From contig JAVTLE010000001.1 of assembly GCA_033439295.1 (NCBI GenBank), forward strand, positions 1 through 64,000: 64,000 nucleotides of DNA, written 5' to 3'. This document shows positions 44,601-56,683 of the stretch, in pieces. Numbering within the stretch: the stretch's first letter is position 1; the number at the start of each line of letters is the position of its first letter. The notes under the pieces were generated by a model. That model saw only the letters and a list, made by a program, of their open reading frames with translations. It did not search any database and was not told the DNA's origin. Both the position numbers and the translations under genes were made by a program. This DNA is from Deuterostichococcus epilithicus. Lineage: Eukaryota > Chlorophyta > Trebouxiophyceae > Prasiolales > Stichococcaceae.

Positions 44601-47600
44601 ACGGGATGACCCTGCGCCGAGGCGGCGATGAGCCGTGTGTGCAGCAATTTGCAGCAGTTTGCCCTGGAGAAGTCCCTTGCCTGGGATGTTTGATGTAGTT
44701 GAACCAGCGGTGCGCGCCGTTGGGGCGCAGCCCACGCTGCATGCGCGCGGCGGACTTTCCGTTGCCATAGGTTATGAAGTAGTTGGGGTTGCCGCGGGTG
44801 ACGGCCTTGTAAGAACGGAAGTAGGCGTCGCTCACCACGTGGTGGAAATTGCGCTTGAACAGCGTGACCTGCGGGGAGAAGCAGGAAGGCAGAGGAACAT
44901 TGAGAGGCACTTCGTGGTTTAGGCACGTTGCTGACTGTTTGGGCATGCGTTTCACAGCGTTGGTTAGTATCACTTGGTGTGGGGCAGGGAAGGGCAGGGC
45001 AGTTTGCAAATGCACAACAAGGAATGCCACATGCATTCCTGCTGACCAGCACAGGCGCAAGTCAGCAACCCCACCTCGGTGAAGGGATCGGTGATGTCGT
45101 CGCGCTCAGGCATGGACTCGTAGTTTGGGAACACCACCGTATCCACGCTGGCTGGCACCGCCGCAAGCACCGCCTGTGATACAGATGCAGGTACATTGAA
45201 GGCATGGAGGCTGTGGCCGCTGCAGTGTGCACAGCGGCGGCTGGCGGCAGGTGCTTGCTGCCGCTGTAGGTTCCAAGCTTCCCAGGACCACGCCAGACAC
45301 TTGACTCCGGATGCGTTAACGGCGTCCCGCGCACCTGCAGGGAGTAGTGCGGCGCTCCCCCGGGGTACATCAGCTCGTCGGTGTCGATGTGCAGCACCCA
45401 GTCCGCGCCCTCGGCCCGCGCCAGCTTGATGCCCTCTGCGGTCGTGACAGCAGCGCATCGATGCTGGAGATTCGAGAACAGTGACCGTCGCATGCGGAAA
45501 GGTGCAGCCACCGCGTCGCTACCGGGAAACGAACCGTGGAACAGCAGGCCGGTGTGCGGCGCAAGGCGCACAGCAACGCTGTGCAGCAGCCCTGCAATGC
45601 CCCGTGTATGGGTTGCACTTTGCGTCGTACATCGGGTCTCGAGGCTGCCCGGCAGGGTGCAAGTCCGATGCTGCGGGCACCCCCCACCCCCCCCCTCCCC
45701 CACCCAAACACACACAAAACGACGAGGCGTGGCGCAAGGAGTGCCCTCTGGCCAAAAATCTCTGGCAAAAATCTCAGAAATGTTAAACCCTGATGCGCAC
45801 CCTCCATGTTGAGGCTCTGCTGCACGAACAGCTCGTGGTTGCACGGCTTGTGGAAGAAGGCGGACAGCCAGGTCTCGTTCCAGATGCGCGAGTGGTCCTG
45901 CCGCCACTTGAGCTCCGGGGTCTTGGGGATGACGCGCACACCCGGCAGCGCCTGCAGCTGGGTCATCACGTCCGGCCGCGCCGCCTGCGTCAGGGTTTAG
46001 GCTGGCATCAGACTCGGTGGGCACGCGGCCGGTGCAGCACCTTCAGCAAGGCTGCGTAATGGTGGTGCGGGCGCGCCCGGCCAGCTAGTCAAGTCCGGCA
46101 GCTTATCCAGCTGGCTCATCCACGTCCGGCCAAGGCGTCTACGACGCCCATTGCCGTGACAGCAACATTCAGCACGGGAGAACTCCTGCCGTGTGTACAT
46201 CGAGTCGGTGCGCCGTTTCGCAGGTGTTGTCATGATCCAGAGCCTTCTCAGCCGGTCATCACGCCTGGCTGCACCGCCTGCGCAGCGTCTTTATTCACCC
46301 ACACATGTGTGCCAAAGCAGCCCTGCCCCTTGACGTCTGCTATCCGCCGAAGCCCCAAGCATTTCTGGCGTGCTGATGGGCTTGTCCACTCATTCCATTT
46401 CTTCGGCTGCCGGCTCAAGGTCCCGGCGGACACAGGCAGGCGCCTGGCAGGTCCAGCGACTGCAACCATCTCCTGATGCTGACTGAGGCAGCGGGGGCCA
46501 TAAAATCCGAGCCATTCAAACCACCCGGAGTCTTGATTCAGCAATAGTCCATCAGACGTGTCCTGCACCGCACCTGGCCATCAACGAAGAGGTAGAAGAG
46601 CTCCACGCCCAGCGCGCGGTGGTACTGGCTCCACAGCTGGATCTGACGGAAGCTGTCCGACGTCGTGGTCATGAAGGCCAGCTGCGGCACAGTTGGGACA
46701 GGCAGCACAGTTGCAGCCCTCGGGCCTCACAAACAACTTTCGGGCGTCTCACACTCTGCAGAGAGGCCTGCTGGCGCTGAGCGGAGGACGATGCTGCACA
46801 GGGCGAGCGCATTGCGAGCTTGCCACGGCAGAGTGCAGCGGGAATGACAGGCTGGCATGGATCGCTCAGGAACAGGCTGAGCAGCAGGGAGGCGAGCCTC
46901 GGACAGGGTTTGAGCCACGAGCCTCGGGGATGCAAGGGCAGGAACACCTTTGGCATGTCTGTGCCGTCAGGCAGCAGCGGCTCGTAGCCGGCGCCCACGC
47001 TCCAGTCCGCCGGCACCTGCGCGCAAGGTGGCACCACGGTTTGCAAGCCGCCAGAGCTGCTTCAACGCAGCACTGGAGACGTTCTCGTGCAGCACCACCC
47101 CCAGGGTCGCCTGCCGCGTGCCATCATAGTCTGCAGTGCAAATGGGTCGACCCGCGCATGGAAGGCTGCACACGCGTAGCCCAGGCTAGCCGCCCCATGC
47201 ACCAGGAGGCGAACCCAGCAGCAGTCAGGCGGCCACACTCACATAGCGGTGCCGCAGAAGTGCCTGAGCGAAACCAAGCCTCCCACATGCGCCCTAGGAT
47301 CGGCCGCGGACTCATGACACAATGGTGAACTGCGGCCCAAGCTTGTCGTGGGCTTGGCCATGAAACATATTGCAGGACGGCACTGAAGTGCAACCCAAGC
47401 TTGCCCTGGGGTGTGCGGCGGCACACCCCTGAGGCAAGAACTGTCATGCAACCCACACTTGCCTTGGGGTTGGCGGCAGCGTAGTCGCGGTCTGCGCCCA
47501 GGAGGTGCGCCAGGCTGTCACCGGCGCGCGACAGCGCCCGCTCCGGCATTTGCATGAACCGCGCCCGCTCGCTGTGCAAGAAAGGGACCGGTTGTCAGCT

Positions 47601-48473
47601 TGCTTGCAGCAATTTCTGGAGTGGCGGCGCTTGCTCCGTAGGGTTGCTGGCCACACGGCAATGCAGATGGACTGTCCAGGTGCCACGAAATCATTCCCGA
47701 CGTCAGGGCGCACAGGAGGAGTTTCAGCGTCTTTCCACAAGAGAGCTCACCGTTACACAGCAAGTGGCATGAACACAACCTGCTGTGCGCACACATGCTT
47801 GCCCTGCCTCAAGGGCGGGAGTTCCATGTGCTGCCGAGGCCCGAGTTTGCAAATGCTGGGCGATCAAGGGCTGGGCGGCAGCGATCGCAGCGGCCTACAC
47901 AGCTGGCTTAATGTGCAGGGCAAGGTTTACATGGTGCGCCGCCATCTGCCGCAGCCAAGCCCTCGAGATTGCCCGCACAGCCGACGCATCAATGCACTTG
48001 TCAGGGGACTGGCTCATGGTCGATGGGCCTTGCATGCGTTCATGATGCATGCTCACGAAGAAGCACTCACCTGTGGACGCCGACCTCGTCGGCACTGCCC
48101 GGCAGCGTCACCGGCTGCGGCCCGGCGCTCCTTGAGGATAGCTGCATGCAATCAGACGCGCCAGCGGCAATCAGTGTTGAAAATCGTTGCGAGTGGCTGC
48201 ACCGTCATCGAGCGCAGCGGTCGCTGGAATGTGAGACTGTGAGGTCACAAAGTGCTGCTGCTGCAAGACACGCAGACCTGATTCTGGGCGGCAGAGTGCG
48301 CCCGCCAGGGACAGGAGGACGCAGGTTTGAGCGCACGGGTTTCAGTGCACGGGACTGTAGTAGAGCCTCGCCTGCAGCATGAGGGCGAAGCAGGCGAGGC
48401 CGATGGGCAGCGCCACCAGCGCCTGCGCGCCGCGCATGGACATGCAGGGGCCACCCCGCGCGTCCCGCCGCAT
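41635..48473 (-). CDS. GT92-type glycosyltransferase with long low-complexity tail
   Basis: Type II membrane glycosyltransferase, probably in the Golgi. Thirteen exons join in frame to about 919 residues: 48473-48351, 48141-48071, 47571-47463, 47016-46948, 46681-46574, 45984-45801, 45435-45335, 45173-45075, 44868-44681, 44399-44258, 43804-43670, 43332-43195, 42927-41635. A signal anchor spans about 17-34 ([18 protein letters not shown]). The catalytic domain follows, with [20 protein letters not shown] (142-160), [19 protein letters not shown], and the metal-binding DTD in [13 protein letters not shown] (Asp239, Asp241). [10 protein letters not shown] is a further family-like feature. The last exon encodes about 430 residues of Gly/Ser/Ala/Gln-rich sequence with no predicted fold, unusual for the family. 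Two introns (after 47463 and after 44681) use GC donors. The exon 3/4 junction is the least certain. Sugar and acceptor cannot be read from sequence. Confidence 0.82.
47331..47470 (-). repeat. Three 58-bp tandem units overlapping GT92 exon 3 donor
   Basis: Imperfect copies start at 47331, 47389 and 47447 (TGCGGCCCA, TGCAACCCA, TGCAACCCA). The last one overlaps the 3' end of exon 3 and its GC donor; the other two lie in the following intron and keep a donor-like GGCAAG in the middle copy. Confidence 0.7.
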
Positions 48474-49178
48474 CGTCCCTCCTCAGCAGACGGTGACGTG
48501 AGGCCGAGGTTGACGCATCAGGCTGCCAGCAGAGCTCAACCAGAGGCTTTCGGAGCCCACTGCGTTCTCCGTTAAGCGACTGGCAGGGCTTTGTCAGGCT
48601 GCAGCTTGACTCAGATCAGGTCGAGGTGGCCGGCGACGACTTCGGCGCACTGAAGTTCAGGGCGCCGATCGAGATTACCAGCTCTATTCAGAAGTCGCGC
48701 GCGCCTGTAGAGTCCGTACGGCAAAATTTCTGCCGCACAAAGTAGCAGTGCTGCACCACAGATCGCAGCGGCTTGCGATTGCAGCAATGCGCCGCGCATT
48801 CGCCTTGCAACAGCAGCCTGAACCTAGCGTAATCTTTTATTGAGGCGCAATTGCTCTGCCTTGAAAGTCGCTCCAGCTGGCTGCTCTGAATGTGACCTGC
48901 ACGTGCTGTCAGACAATTAGTTCAAAGCACACCAGCTTTGATGGCTGCTCGGCAACACACCGCATTTCAGTCAAGGATACCACATTGACATCAAAACCAC
49001 CTGCACACGTTGAAACCCGGCTTCACATCGACTTTGTTTTATCTGCCTGAACTCACCCCAATCTCTCCGACACCTCGAAGCTTCGTTGGCCTTGACACGA
49101 GCGGTCTAAGGACGCCTCGCACTCCCAGAGCCCTACTCCGGCCTGCAGAGCTCGATTTCCTGACATCTTAATTGAATC
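48474..49178. promoter_or_regulatory. Shared upstream region, GT92 and OMA1-like genes
   Basis: A 705-bp divergent spacer with lower GC toward the OMA1 side (48830-49160). It should contain both promoters and leaders. No TATA box or other element is confidently seen. Confidence 0.45.
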
Positions 49179-52100
49179 ATGTTGAGAAGGCGAGCGGCCA
49201 GCTTGCTGCTGCGCGCACTGCAAGCTCAGCAGACAGGCTGCACGGCGTCCAATCTCGCTACCTCGGTGGATATAGTCGCAGGCCGGGCAGCAAAGCAGGC
49301 CACAGCGTGTAGGCATTTCGGCCAGCAGCTGCGGCACCAGCACAGTGGGTGGCACCGCGACAGCAGGTGTGCTATTCGCAGCCGGCCAGCATCGCCTCCT
49401 GTGTGCACATCAACCTGCTCATCTGGAGCACTGGATGCCGAACGAAGTGCCGGCTGGCCGCTATCACCATCTGCGTCAGCACTTGCGCCACACCACGTGG
49501 TGTGCGATGGCACCGTACGCCCATATGTTGCGCTACCGCGCGGAACCTGATGAAAGGATGTGTCTCCTTCATCAGGGGTTACGAACACTTTGCCGCTCCC
49601 AGCACCAGCGTGCGCACCCTGCTGCACAACCGCGGCAAGGTGTTTGCGGTGCTCGGCGGCGGCGCGGTCGTCGTCTGGTGGTACGCTTCGTGCGCGGAGC
49701 CATCTGTCCACTCTCAATGTTCAATGCATAGTAGAATGACATGAAACATGCGCCCATCGTTGAATGGCTGAAGTAATGCATCTGCGCAATGCAACTCGGC
49801 AAGACCTGTCGTGCCCTGCTTATGCACAGTGGTGCCATGACCGCACATGCAGTCTGACGACGTAGCCTGATGGTGCTCGATGCCTGCCGTCCGATGCGGC
49901 TCACCCCACTGCAGCCGTCACTCCAGTGAAACTGATGATGATGCCCAGACGGAGCCTTTGCGCAGGTCCAGCCGACAGGAGATTCCGTACACGCACCGCA
50001 AGCATGCGGTGCTTCTGGGGATCGGCTCGGAGCAGGCCATGGGCGAGTCCACCTTCAAGCAGGTGGGGTTGCAACGAAGCCCAATGTAGCGCATGCTGTT
50101 GCCCATGCACGGCGCGACTGCAGGTGCCGCATTTTGGGTCTTGGGCTTGCAACTGCTGGTCGTGTCTTAACAAAGCGAAAATTTCAGGATGGCTTACATA
50201 GGCTGTTGATCGCGCTTTGCTGGAGGTGCACGAGCGCCAGCTGTGAACACGCCACGGGAGCAGCGCTGCGAATGCATCGTGCACTGCCTGCCTGCGGCGG
50301 CGGCTACTTTGTACATCAGGACAGGGCTCACATGCGTCGGCAAGCCGGAGTGCCTGATCTTGCGCAGCGCTGCCGTCCCAGGTGCTCGCTGATGCGAAGC
50401 GGAGCGGGCGGCTGGTGCCGCAGGGGCACCCCGCGCAGCAGCGGGTGGAGCGTGTCGGGCGGCAGATCGCGGCCGCGGCCAGCGACGGCACCGGCGGCGG
50501 CTTCCAGCAGCACATGCAAGTGGGTCGGATCACTTTGCGGCAGCGGAGGCCGGGCGTGCATCAGCTGGCAGCTGCAGTAGAATGGCCGAACGTTCCAAAG
50601 CCGCTCTGTTGGGGCAAATGCCAGCGAGCTCTGGCTGCTCTGGTGATGTGGCCGCATGGCTTGGCGCAGCTCCAAGTATTTCGCGATTACTTCAGCGCAT
50701 TCGTTGACCTGATGCGCCGTCAGGTTCCTCTCAGTCATGCGGTCGCAGGGCTTGAAGTGGGAGTTCCAGGTCATCGATTCGCCGGAGCTTAATGCCTTCG
50801 TCGTTCCAGGCGGCAAGGTATGCAACTTGTTGTCAGCCTGAACCCTGACGAGTCCGTCTGACAGCACACACAAGCCCTTTTCACTAGTCCTTGGCCCTCC
50901 TTTTCTGCTGCATTTCAAAACTGCCTCTGCCCGGCTGCTGCTGCCGGTGCGGCTGCAGAACTCCATTTGCAGTCATTTAGCCTGTCGGCTGCCCTGAGCG
51001 AGGCAGGATGCTGCGTTTGAGGTTGTCATGCCTTGTGCCAGGTGGTGGTGTTTGCAAAGATGCTGGAACTCTGCCGCAGCGATGACGAGCTGGCGTCGGT
51101 GCTAGCGCATGAGACCGCGCACGTGCTCGCTCGCCACGCGGTGAGCGTCTAGGGTTTAGGGTTTGTGTTGAGGGCCAGTCGCACATGCTACAGCGCATGT
51201 GCCCGAGATATCATCAGCTACACGATCTCCTCTTGAATGCGAGGCAGGCATGGCCTGTCGCTGAGGACACGCCCCCGCGGCGTGAGCAAACTCAACCTCC
51301 AGCAGCAGAGCGTGTAAGGCAGGCAATGCATTCGAGTGGCATCATGGCGCTGCTACTGCCAGCAGTCAGCGCGGCGGCGCCTGACCGCACGGCAACCCTT
51401 TATTAGCACAATGTTGTATGCATGTTCTTGCGTCAGCGATGCCAGTGAACCCTGCTCTTGCAGGCTGAGCGCGTGACAGAGCAGGGCTGGATTGCGGTGC
51501 TGCAGCTTCTGGCGTACTCTGCGCTGGGCTTCTCGCTGCCTTCCGACCTGTTTGCCTTTGCGCTGTCACTGCCGCACTCAAGGTGAGGGCCATATTGCCT
51601 GTCATACCGCTGAAGACCGCTCACTGCTGCGCTGCCACAGCAGCGCAGCAGCATGGTGGAAGGCGAAACACGGTGGGCCCGACTGTTTTGCTGCACAAGC
51701 GGAACCTCCAGAGCATCCAAGGGTTTCAGGAGTCAGGAAACAGAAAGAAGCAATGAGAAGATCGATGCGCCATCAGCCTGTCCCCATGCGGCTGCAGGAA
51801 GCAGGAGCTGGAGGCGGACCAGATCGGCATGGACCTCGCAGCGCGCACGTGCTTCGACCCCGCCGCCGGCGAGCCAGTGAATACTCCCCCTTCCAGCTCC
51901 GGGCACCTGTCCTGCCTGGTGCCGCATGCCAGCAGTGATGCCAGCAGTGCGTGTCCAGATGGCCTGGTGGTGGGCAAAGACACGGAGTTGACGCTTCCTG
52001 CTTCGCTGCCAGCTGCGGTTCCTGCCAATTTCGAATCCCCGTTTGCATCTTGACAAGACTCCTGCGCCGGAGTTTTCAGCCAACCGCAGAGCACGAGACG

Positions 52101-52790
52101 CGCCTCCCCATTCCTTCCTCTCATGTCGCACACACCCACGGACCACTCGCAATTTCCGTCCTGGAAGCTTGGCGTTCCTGCGGCCGTGGCAGGCTGTGAG
52201 GCACGCCGCAGTGCCATCAATCTGATGCCCATGTCCCACGTGTTTTCAGTCCGCTGCACACAGGTGTTCTCAAGGCTGGGGGAGATCGAGAAGCGGGCGG
52301 GCGCCAGCGTGCCGGCACTGCTGCGGACGCACCCGGTCAGTGATGCGCGCATCCGCGCCATCAGAGCCCACCTGCCCGAGGTACGGCTCAGGGTTCTGGG
52401 CCTAGGGGTGCGGCACCTCATGCGGACCAGCCCCATGCTTTTGCAGGCCTTTGCCACTCCGTGAGCTGACCGGAGCACAACAGCACCCTCTCGGCAGCCG
52501 GCAGCTTGAGGGCTCCTCTTGCGTTCTTTCAATCGCTCTGAAATCGCTGCAGCATCCTGCTTCATGCGACTGTGCGTAACTAAACAAGTTCATACAGCAC
52601 CGCCGGGGTGGCTCTGTTGAGCTGACCGTGCCAAGGAACAATGCGCGTCTTCCCTGCTGACGACCGTGAATGTCTGACGGCGCCGCAGGCGCTGCAGTGG
52701 GCAGAGCGCGCGGGCTGCAATGCGCGGCGGCAGAAGTTCTTCGACGTATTCTCTGCGTTGGAGCCGTCAGCAGCGGCAGCTGGACGATGA
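49179..52790 (+). CDS. OMA1: OMA1-like mitochondrial M48 metallopeptidase
   Basis: Zinc protease of family M48C; OMA1 sits in the mitochondrial inner membrane and cleaves membrane proteins under stress. Ten exons (49179-49366, 49576-49689, 49966-50062, 50382-50519, 50749-50817, 51042-51140, 51464-51582, 51798-51876, 52264-52380, 52689-52790) join in frame to 373 residues. The N-terminus MLRRRAASLLLRALQAQQ is a mitochondrial-type presequence. Residues about 84-100 (KVFAVLGGGAVVVWWYA) form one membrane span, followed by IPYTHRKHAVLL as in plant OMA1. The strand NAFVVPGGKVVVFAKML leads to the zinc motif HETAH (His225, Glu226, His229); the third ligand is probably Glu278 in QELEADQIG. A second hydrophobic stretch (WIAVLQLLAYSALGFSL) sits between them. 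LRTHPVSDARI is the usual M48 C-terminal feature. Intron 6 carries a telomere-like repeat ten bases after its donor. The exon 1/2 junction is chosen by phase and is less sure. Confidence 0.9.
51150..51164. repeat. Interstitial telomere-like repeat in OMA1 intron
   Basis: TAGGGTTTAGGGTTT, two telomere units in the opposite sense to the terminal array, starting ten bases into intron 6 of the OMA1-like gene. Confidence 0.8.
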
Positions 52791-53057
52791 CAGCGGGTTG
52801 CGGCTGCTGGATCCTGCTAGACCCAGCGCAGCTGGTGGAAGTTGCACTTTTACAGCAATCGGGAGACCCCTCTGCAGGCAGCGCAGAGGTTGGTATGTTT
52901 TGAGTGAGAGGGACCAACGAGCCCCCAGACGCTGCTGTATAATGCAACATGTACAATAGGGTGGCAAAAATGCTCTCCATTACATCTGCGGCATGTGCTT
53001 GCTGCGACGCTGCCGTTGCCGAAACAAATGTCCTGGCAGTGACATCGGAAACCGAGA

Positions 53058-53062
53058 TGTAA
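53058..53062 (+). terminator. Putative poly(A) signal TGTAA for OMA1-like gene
   Basis: TGTAA 268 bp downstream of the OMA1-like stop, in an AT-richer stretch. Confidence 0.4.
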
Positions 53063-53338
53063 ACATTTGCCAGCATGGCTCACACGCAAGCCTGTTGGCT
53101 TTCCATCGTTGCGGGGAACGTACTTGTTGGCTTTCACCCCACATTTGTGCCTTCAATTGCTGAGGGTCGGATTGGACCCGCCACAAGGGCACCAGGTGCG
53201 CCCTTATGACGTCCTCCTCGTGCAGCACCAGTTTGACGTGCTGCACTGCCGACGACTGGCTGATACTGGGCGGCCCAGCAGTGCCCTCGCCGCAGGCAAT
53301 ATTGGTCGGGTACTATGCAGCAGGAGACGTTGTTGAGG

Positions 53339-53343
53339 TTACA
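53339..53343 (-). terminator. Putative poly(A) signal TGTAA for plastid L24
   Basis: The minus strand reads TGTAA 131 bp downstream of the L24 stop codon. Confidence 0.5.
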
Positions 53344-53473
53344 GAAGGGGGTACGCCTCATTACTTCGTACAGTAGTTAACAAACTGATGGGGACTCCAA
53401 CAACCCTCCGAAGGCATGCCCAAACGTACTGTGCGCCGCGAGCTTGATGCCGCACTGACTAGGGCTCGCAACG

Positions 53474-55646
53474 CTACTTAAGCACCTCGCCGGTCTTCTT
53501 GAGGTACCGGACCTTCTTGCCGTCCTCGCCAATCCTGAAGTGGGCAGGGCATCCTGTCACAACAGCGTGAGGAGAGCTCCGCGGGCAGCATGCGTGTGCA
53601 AACTAGTACTGTAGCACATGGACAGCGTGCCGGCAGCGTCTGTTGAGAGTGTGACGCCGCAGATGGCGTGCATATTGCTGCATCAGAGACCTGGACAGCA
53701 CTGCTGAAGTCATTTCGGAAGCTCCAAGCCGCTCGAGGAGGGGGGGATATGCGGCCAACGCACCGCCAGGCTGTTTCTGCGTGACATACCGCCTGCACCG
53801 CCTGCTTTGCACTGCCTCACAACAAGCAACCCCTCCGCCCCATCCTCATTGCCAGCTGGCTGCCCGGGAGTGAAATGAGTTTTCGATGTTGCCAAGCAGG
53901 CGTTCGGGCGCACTTGTAGCCGATGCGCGAGGCGACCTTCTGCTCCGTCGAGTACAGCATGGCGTTGGAGTGGTGGATGGGCGACTCCCGCTCGCTGATG
54001 TTGCCTGGCTCCCCCTCCCGCACCGGCTTGTTGTGCTTCGTCTGCGCGCAGGCAGCGGCAAAAAGTCAGCGGCTCACTCTCAGGTGTCGTGCCTTGAGTT
54101 TCAGATCTGGCGAGGCACTTTTGACCTGCACAATTGGTCATGTCGAGGTGCTTCATGCCGGATGCAGCCCAGCCCCGCGGGCTGTGTGACGCACAAGCAT
54201 GCGGGTCGCCGACTCATGGCCTCTGCCAGCTGGGAAGCTGGGACACTGGGCTCCAGCAACAAGCTCGAGGCAGAAGCGATGGAGACCAGCTGGTGTGTCG
54301 TTGGCCGCCACAGGCAGCTGGCCCTGTGCCCTTCTCAGCCCGCCCCCGCTTGTGGCTGAGCTCACGGCAGCTCGGCGGCTGGGTGCGCTGCACCGATGCG
54401 CTGCAGCCCAGCTGGCAGGCCAGGCGGTGTGAATGGCTGCCGATTCTGGCCTGCACTCGTGTCGAGTGGACCCCCCCCCCCNAACCACCACACAACAGCC
54501 GGCTCCAGTATGCAACCTGTGCCTTGGCGCTGATGACACGTTCTGCGTTCCCCCAGTGTCGATGCCTGCCGCTCACCCACGCCTGAACCGGGCTCGAAGC
54601 CCCGAGCATTGCAGCAGTGTGGTTGCAGCACAAAGCAGCTCACCTTAATGTTGACGCCCTCCACAACGATCTGACCCATCTTCGTGACCACCTGTGCATC
54701 AACAGGATGGCAGGCTGAGGAGGGACCGAGAGGGGCAAAAATTTGGTGCTTCGCCGTGGCAAACTTCGATGCTTCAGGGACACTTCCTCGGCTGATGTCA
54801 TCGAAACATCCAGCACCAATCGGCATTGGTCAAACGCCTGGACCGCTCGACGTGCCACGATGGATTCCAGCAGCAGTGCAAGATCATGCACCTCCAGGAT
54901 GATGTTGCCGACGGCAAGCAATGACATCGCGGCAGAGGCGCACACAGCGCACCTTCGTGATCTTGCCGACCTTGCCCTTGTCGGAGCCGGCGATGATCTT
55001 TACTGTGTCGCCCGACTTCATGGGCATTGGCAACCGCACCGGCTTGCCGTTGGCGGTCAGCTTGTAGTGCTCCCATGCCTTCATCGGGCCCTGCACATGG
55101 TACCACAGCGCTTTGTCCAAGAGGGCTGGTCCGTTCATGCAACCCTCCCAAGTCGTGTGCACTTAGCATGCCACGCCGCAAGACCGTCTGCAAGCACATC
55201 GTGGCTCACACCGCCCAGCACGCACTGGCAGCAGCATGGCAGGGCATCGCAGAATGCGCAGAGAGAGTGTGCCAAGGAAAGCGGCTTACGATCTTTGCTG
55301 CCTGTGTGACTGTGCTGAAGGAGACAGACACCTGCGCGACGCCAGTGCGCGCGTCAACTCTCAGCCACGTTAACACAAGATCTCCGGTGGATAGGCGTGC
55401 AGCAGCGGCATTGTACTGAAGCTTTTCAAGTACTCCGCATTCATGCCACGCGGTCGCGGGTCTGTCTGATATGACACTGGTCTTTAGCTGCACAGCAATG
55501 GTTGGCTGCCGTGAATCTCCCGAGATCACGCCAAGCTGCACACGTCTCACCCGCGGCATCGGTCGGACGCACAGCTGCCGCCCGCTGAAGCTTGCATGCC
55601 TGCAGCCCAAGGTGTGGGGTGCCCCGCAGGACAGAAGAGCCGCCAT
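53474..55646 (-). CDS. RPL24: Plastid 50S ribosomal protein L24 (uL24c)
   Basis: Nuclear-encoded plastid large-subunit protein; uL24 binds 23S rRNA early in assembly. Five exons (55646-55551, 55090-54953, 54691-54644, 54041-53914, 53534-53474) join in frame to 156 residues. Exon 1 ([20 protein letters not shown] and following) is a transit peptide without acidic residues. The KOW motif lies at about 57-76 ([20 protein letters not shown]), then [40 protein letters not shown] and the C-terminal [20 protein letters not shown]. The phrase SNAMLYS and the [10 protein letters not shown] end match plastid rather than mitochondrial or cytosolic L24. An alternative start within the intron before exon 2 exists but would lose the transit peptide. 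Stop is TAG at 53476-53474. Confidence 0.93.
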
Positions 55647-56683
55647 AATTCAGCTGTTTGTAGCTGACTAGGGGAGCTGAACGGCTCTGCAAGCCGCGTG
55701 AACTTGTCAAGGCCTGCAGAGAGGTATTTGGCAAGTCTGGCGACGATCTGCACGCCTGGGTGGTGACACAGCAGCAGTCCGGAACCGTTTTGTGAACTGC
55801 GCACGTGGGTGCAAGTTTATCGAGCTGGCGATAAACCCTGCAACCTGCTGGCGGGAAAGACGTAGAAAGAACAGTAAAACCTTCAGAAAGCACGCGTGCA
55901 CCATAGGTGCACGTGCCATGACCATGGGTTGAGTAAACCAGTGTGCGGAAGGTTGGGTAACCCCCTGTCCATGTTTTGTTCTGCTGACCGTCAACGTATA
56001 GAGGCGTCTTTTGGCGAGGTCGTGGGTCGTGGGTCGAAGAAGCGGAGGACAGTCAAAGCCTGCACACAGTCCGCTTCGCAGACAATAATCTTTCGCGCTG
56101 GCCGACGTTCGACGCCCTCCTCTCCGGCGTGCTGCTCCAGTGGACAGACGTCGCACAGGTGACGACTCGTAAATTCAGCGCGTCTATTTTCGACCCGCTT
56201 GCGGTCAGATCGATCACTCAATTTTGTGCTGCTGGGCCCGCGGCGCGGTATCGAAAGGGCCGACCTTCATTGCCGAGGCATTCCACCATAAACACGCCTT
56301 TCTGATCTGAGAGATGATTGAGTCCCGCAAACGTTGCATCGCCGTACCCTTCGCCGTGCAGTGCGGTGTCGACCTCAAATGGACATAACATTCCTGCTCC
56401 GGCGCATGTACTCTTCAAGCTCGGCGATACCCAGTCAAATGCGTCTTATACGCATTGGCTTATGCAGTCAGGCTGCATCCCGGCCAAGGGTGGCTGGCAA
56501 GGCGCCAGGTTGAGCGCCATGGTGCCGGCGTACAGCCCCTCCTGCTCTTCTGTCCGCCCTGAAACACGACGCTGCCCTGCAGGTGTGCCGCACCGCGTAC
56601 CCACACACGAAGCACAGTCTCCAAGCCGCTGCACCCTCGCTGCCAGGCGTTGCCGCCGCACTGCCTGACGAGCGGCCGGCCCC
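55647..56683. promoter_or_regulatory. Shared upstream region, plastid L24 and ABCG genes
   Basis: About 1 kb of divergent spacer without a supported gene. Parts (55830-56460) are less GC-rich than the genes. It should hold both promoters; no specific element is claimed. Confidence 0.45.

Larger units (their letters stand above)
52791..53473. other. Gap between convergent OMA1-like and plastid L24 genes
   Basis: About 680 bp. Plus-strand TGTAA at 53058-53062 (about 268 bp past the OMA1 stop) and minus-strand TGTAA at 53339-53343 (131 bp past the L24 stop) are candidate poly(A) signals facing each other. No gene is supported. Confidence 0.55.

Noticed and set aside
47096-47130. Possible extra GT92 exon ([11 protein letters not shown])
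   Set aside because: It needs a weaker GT donor for exon 3. The GC donor at 47462 joins exon 3 to 47016 in phase without it. cDNA would decide.
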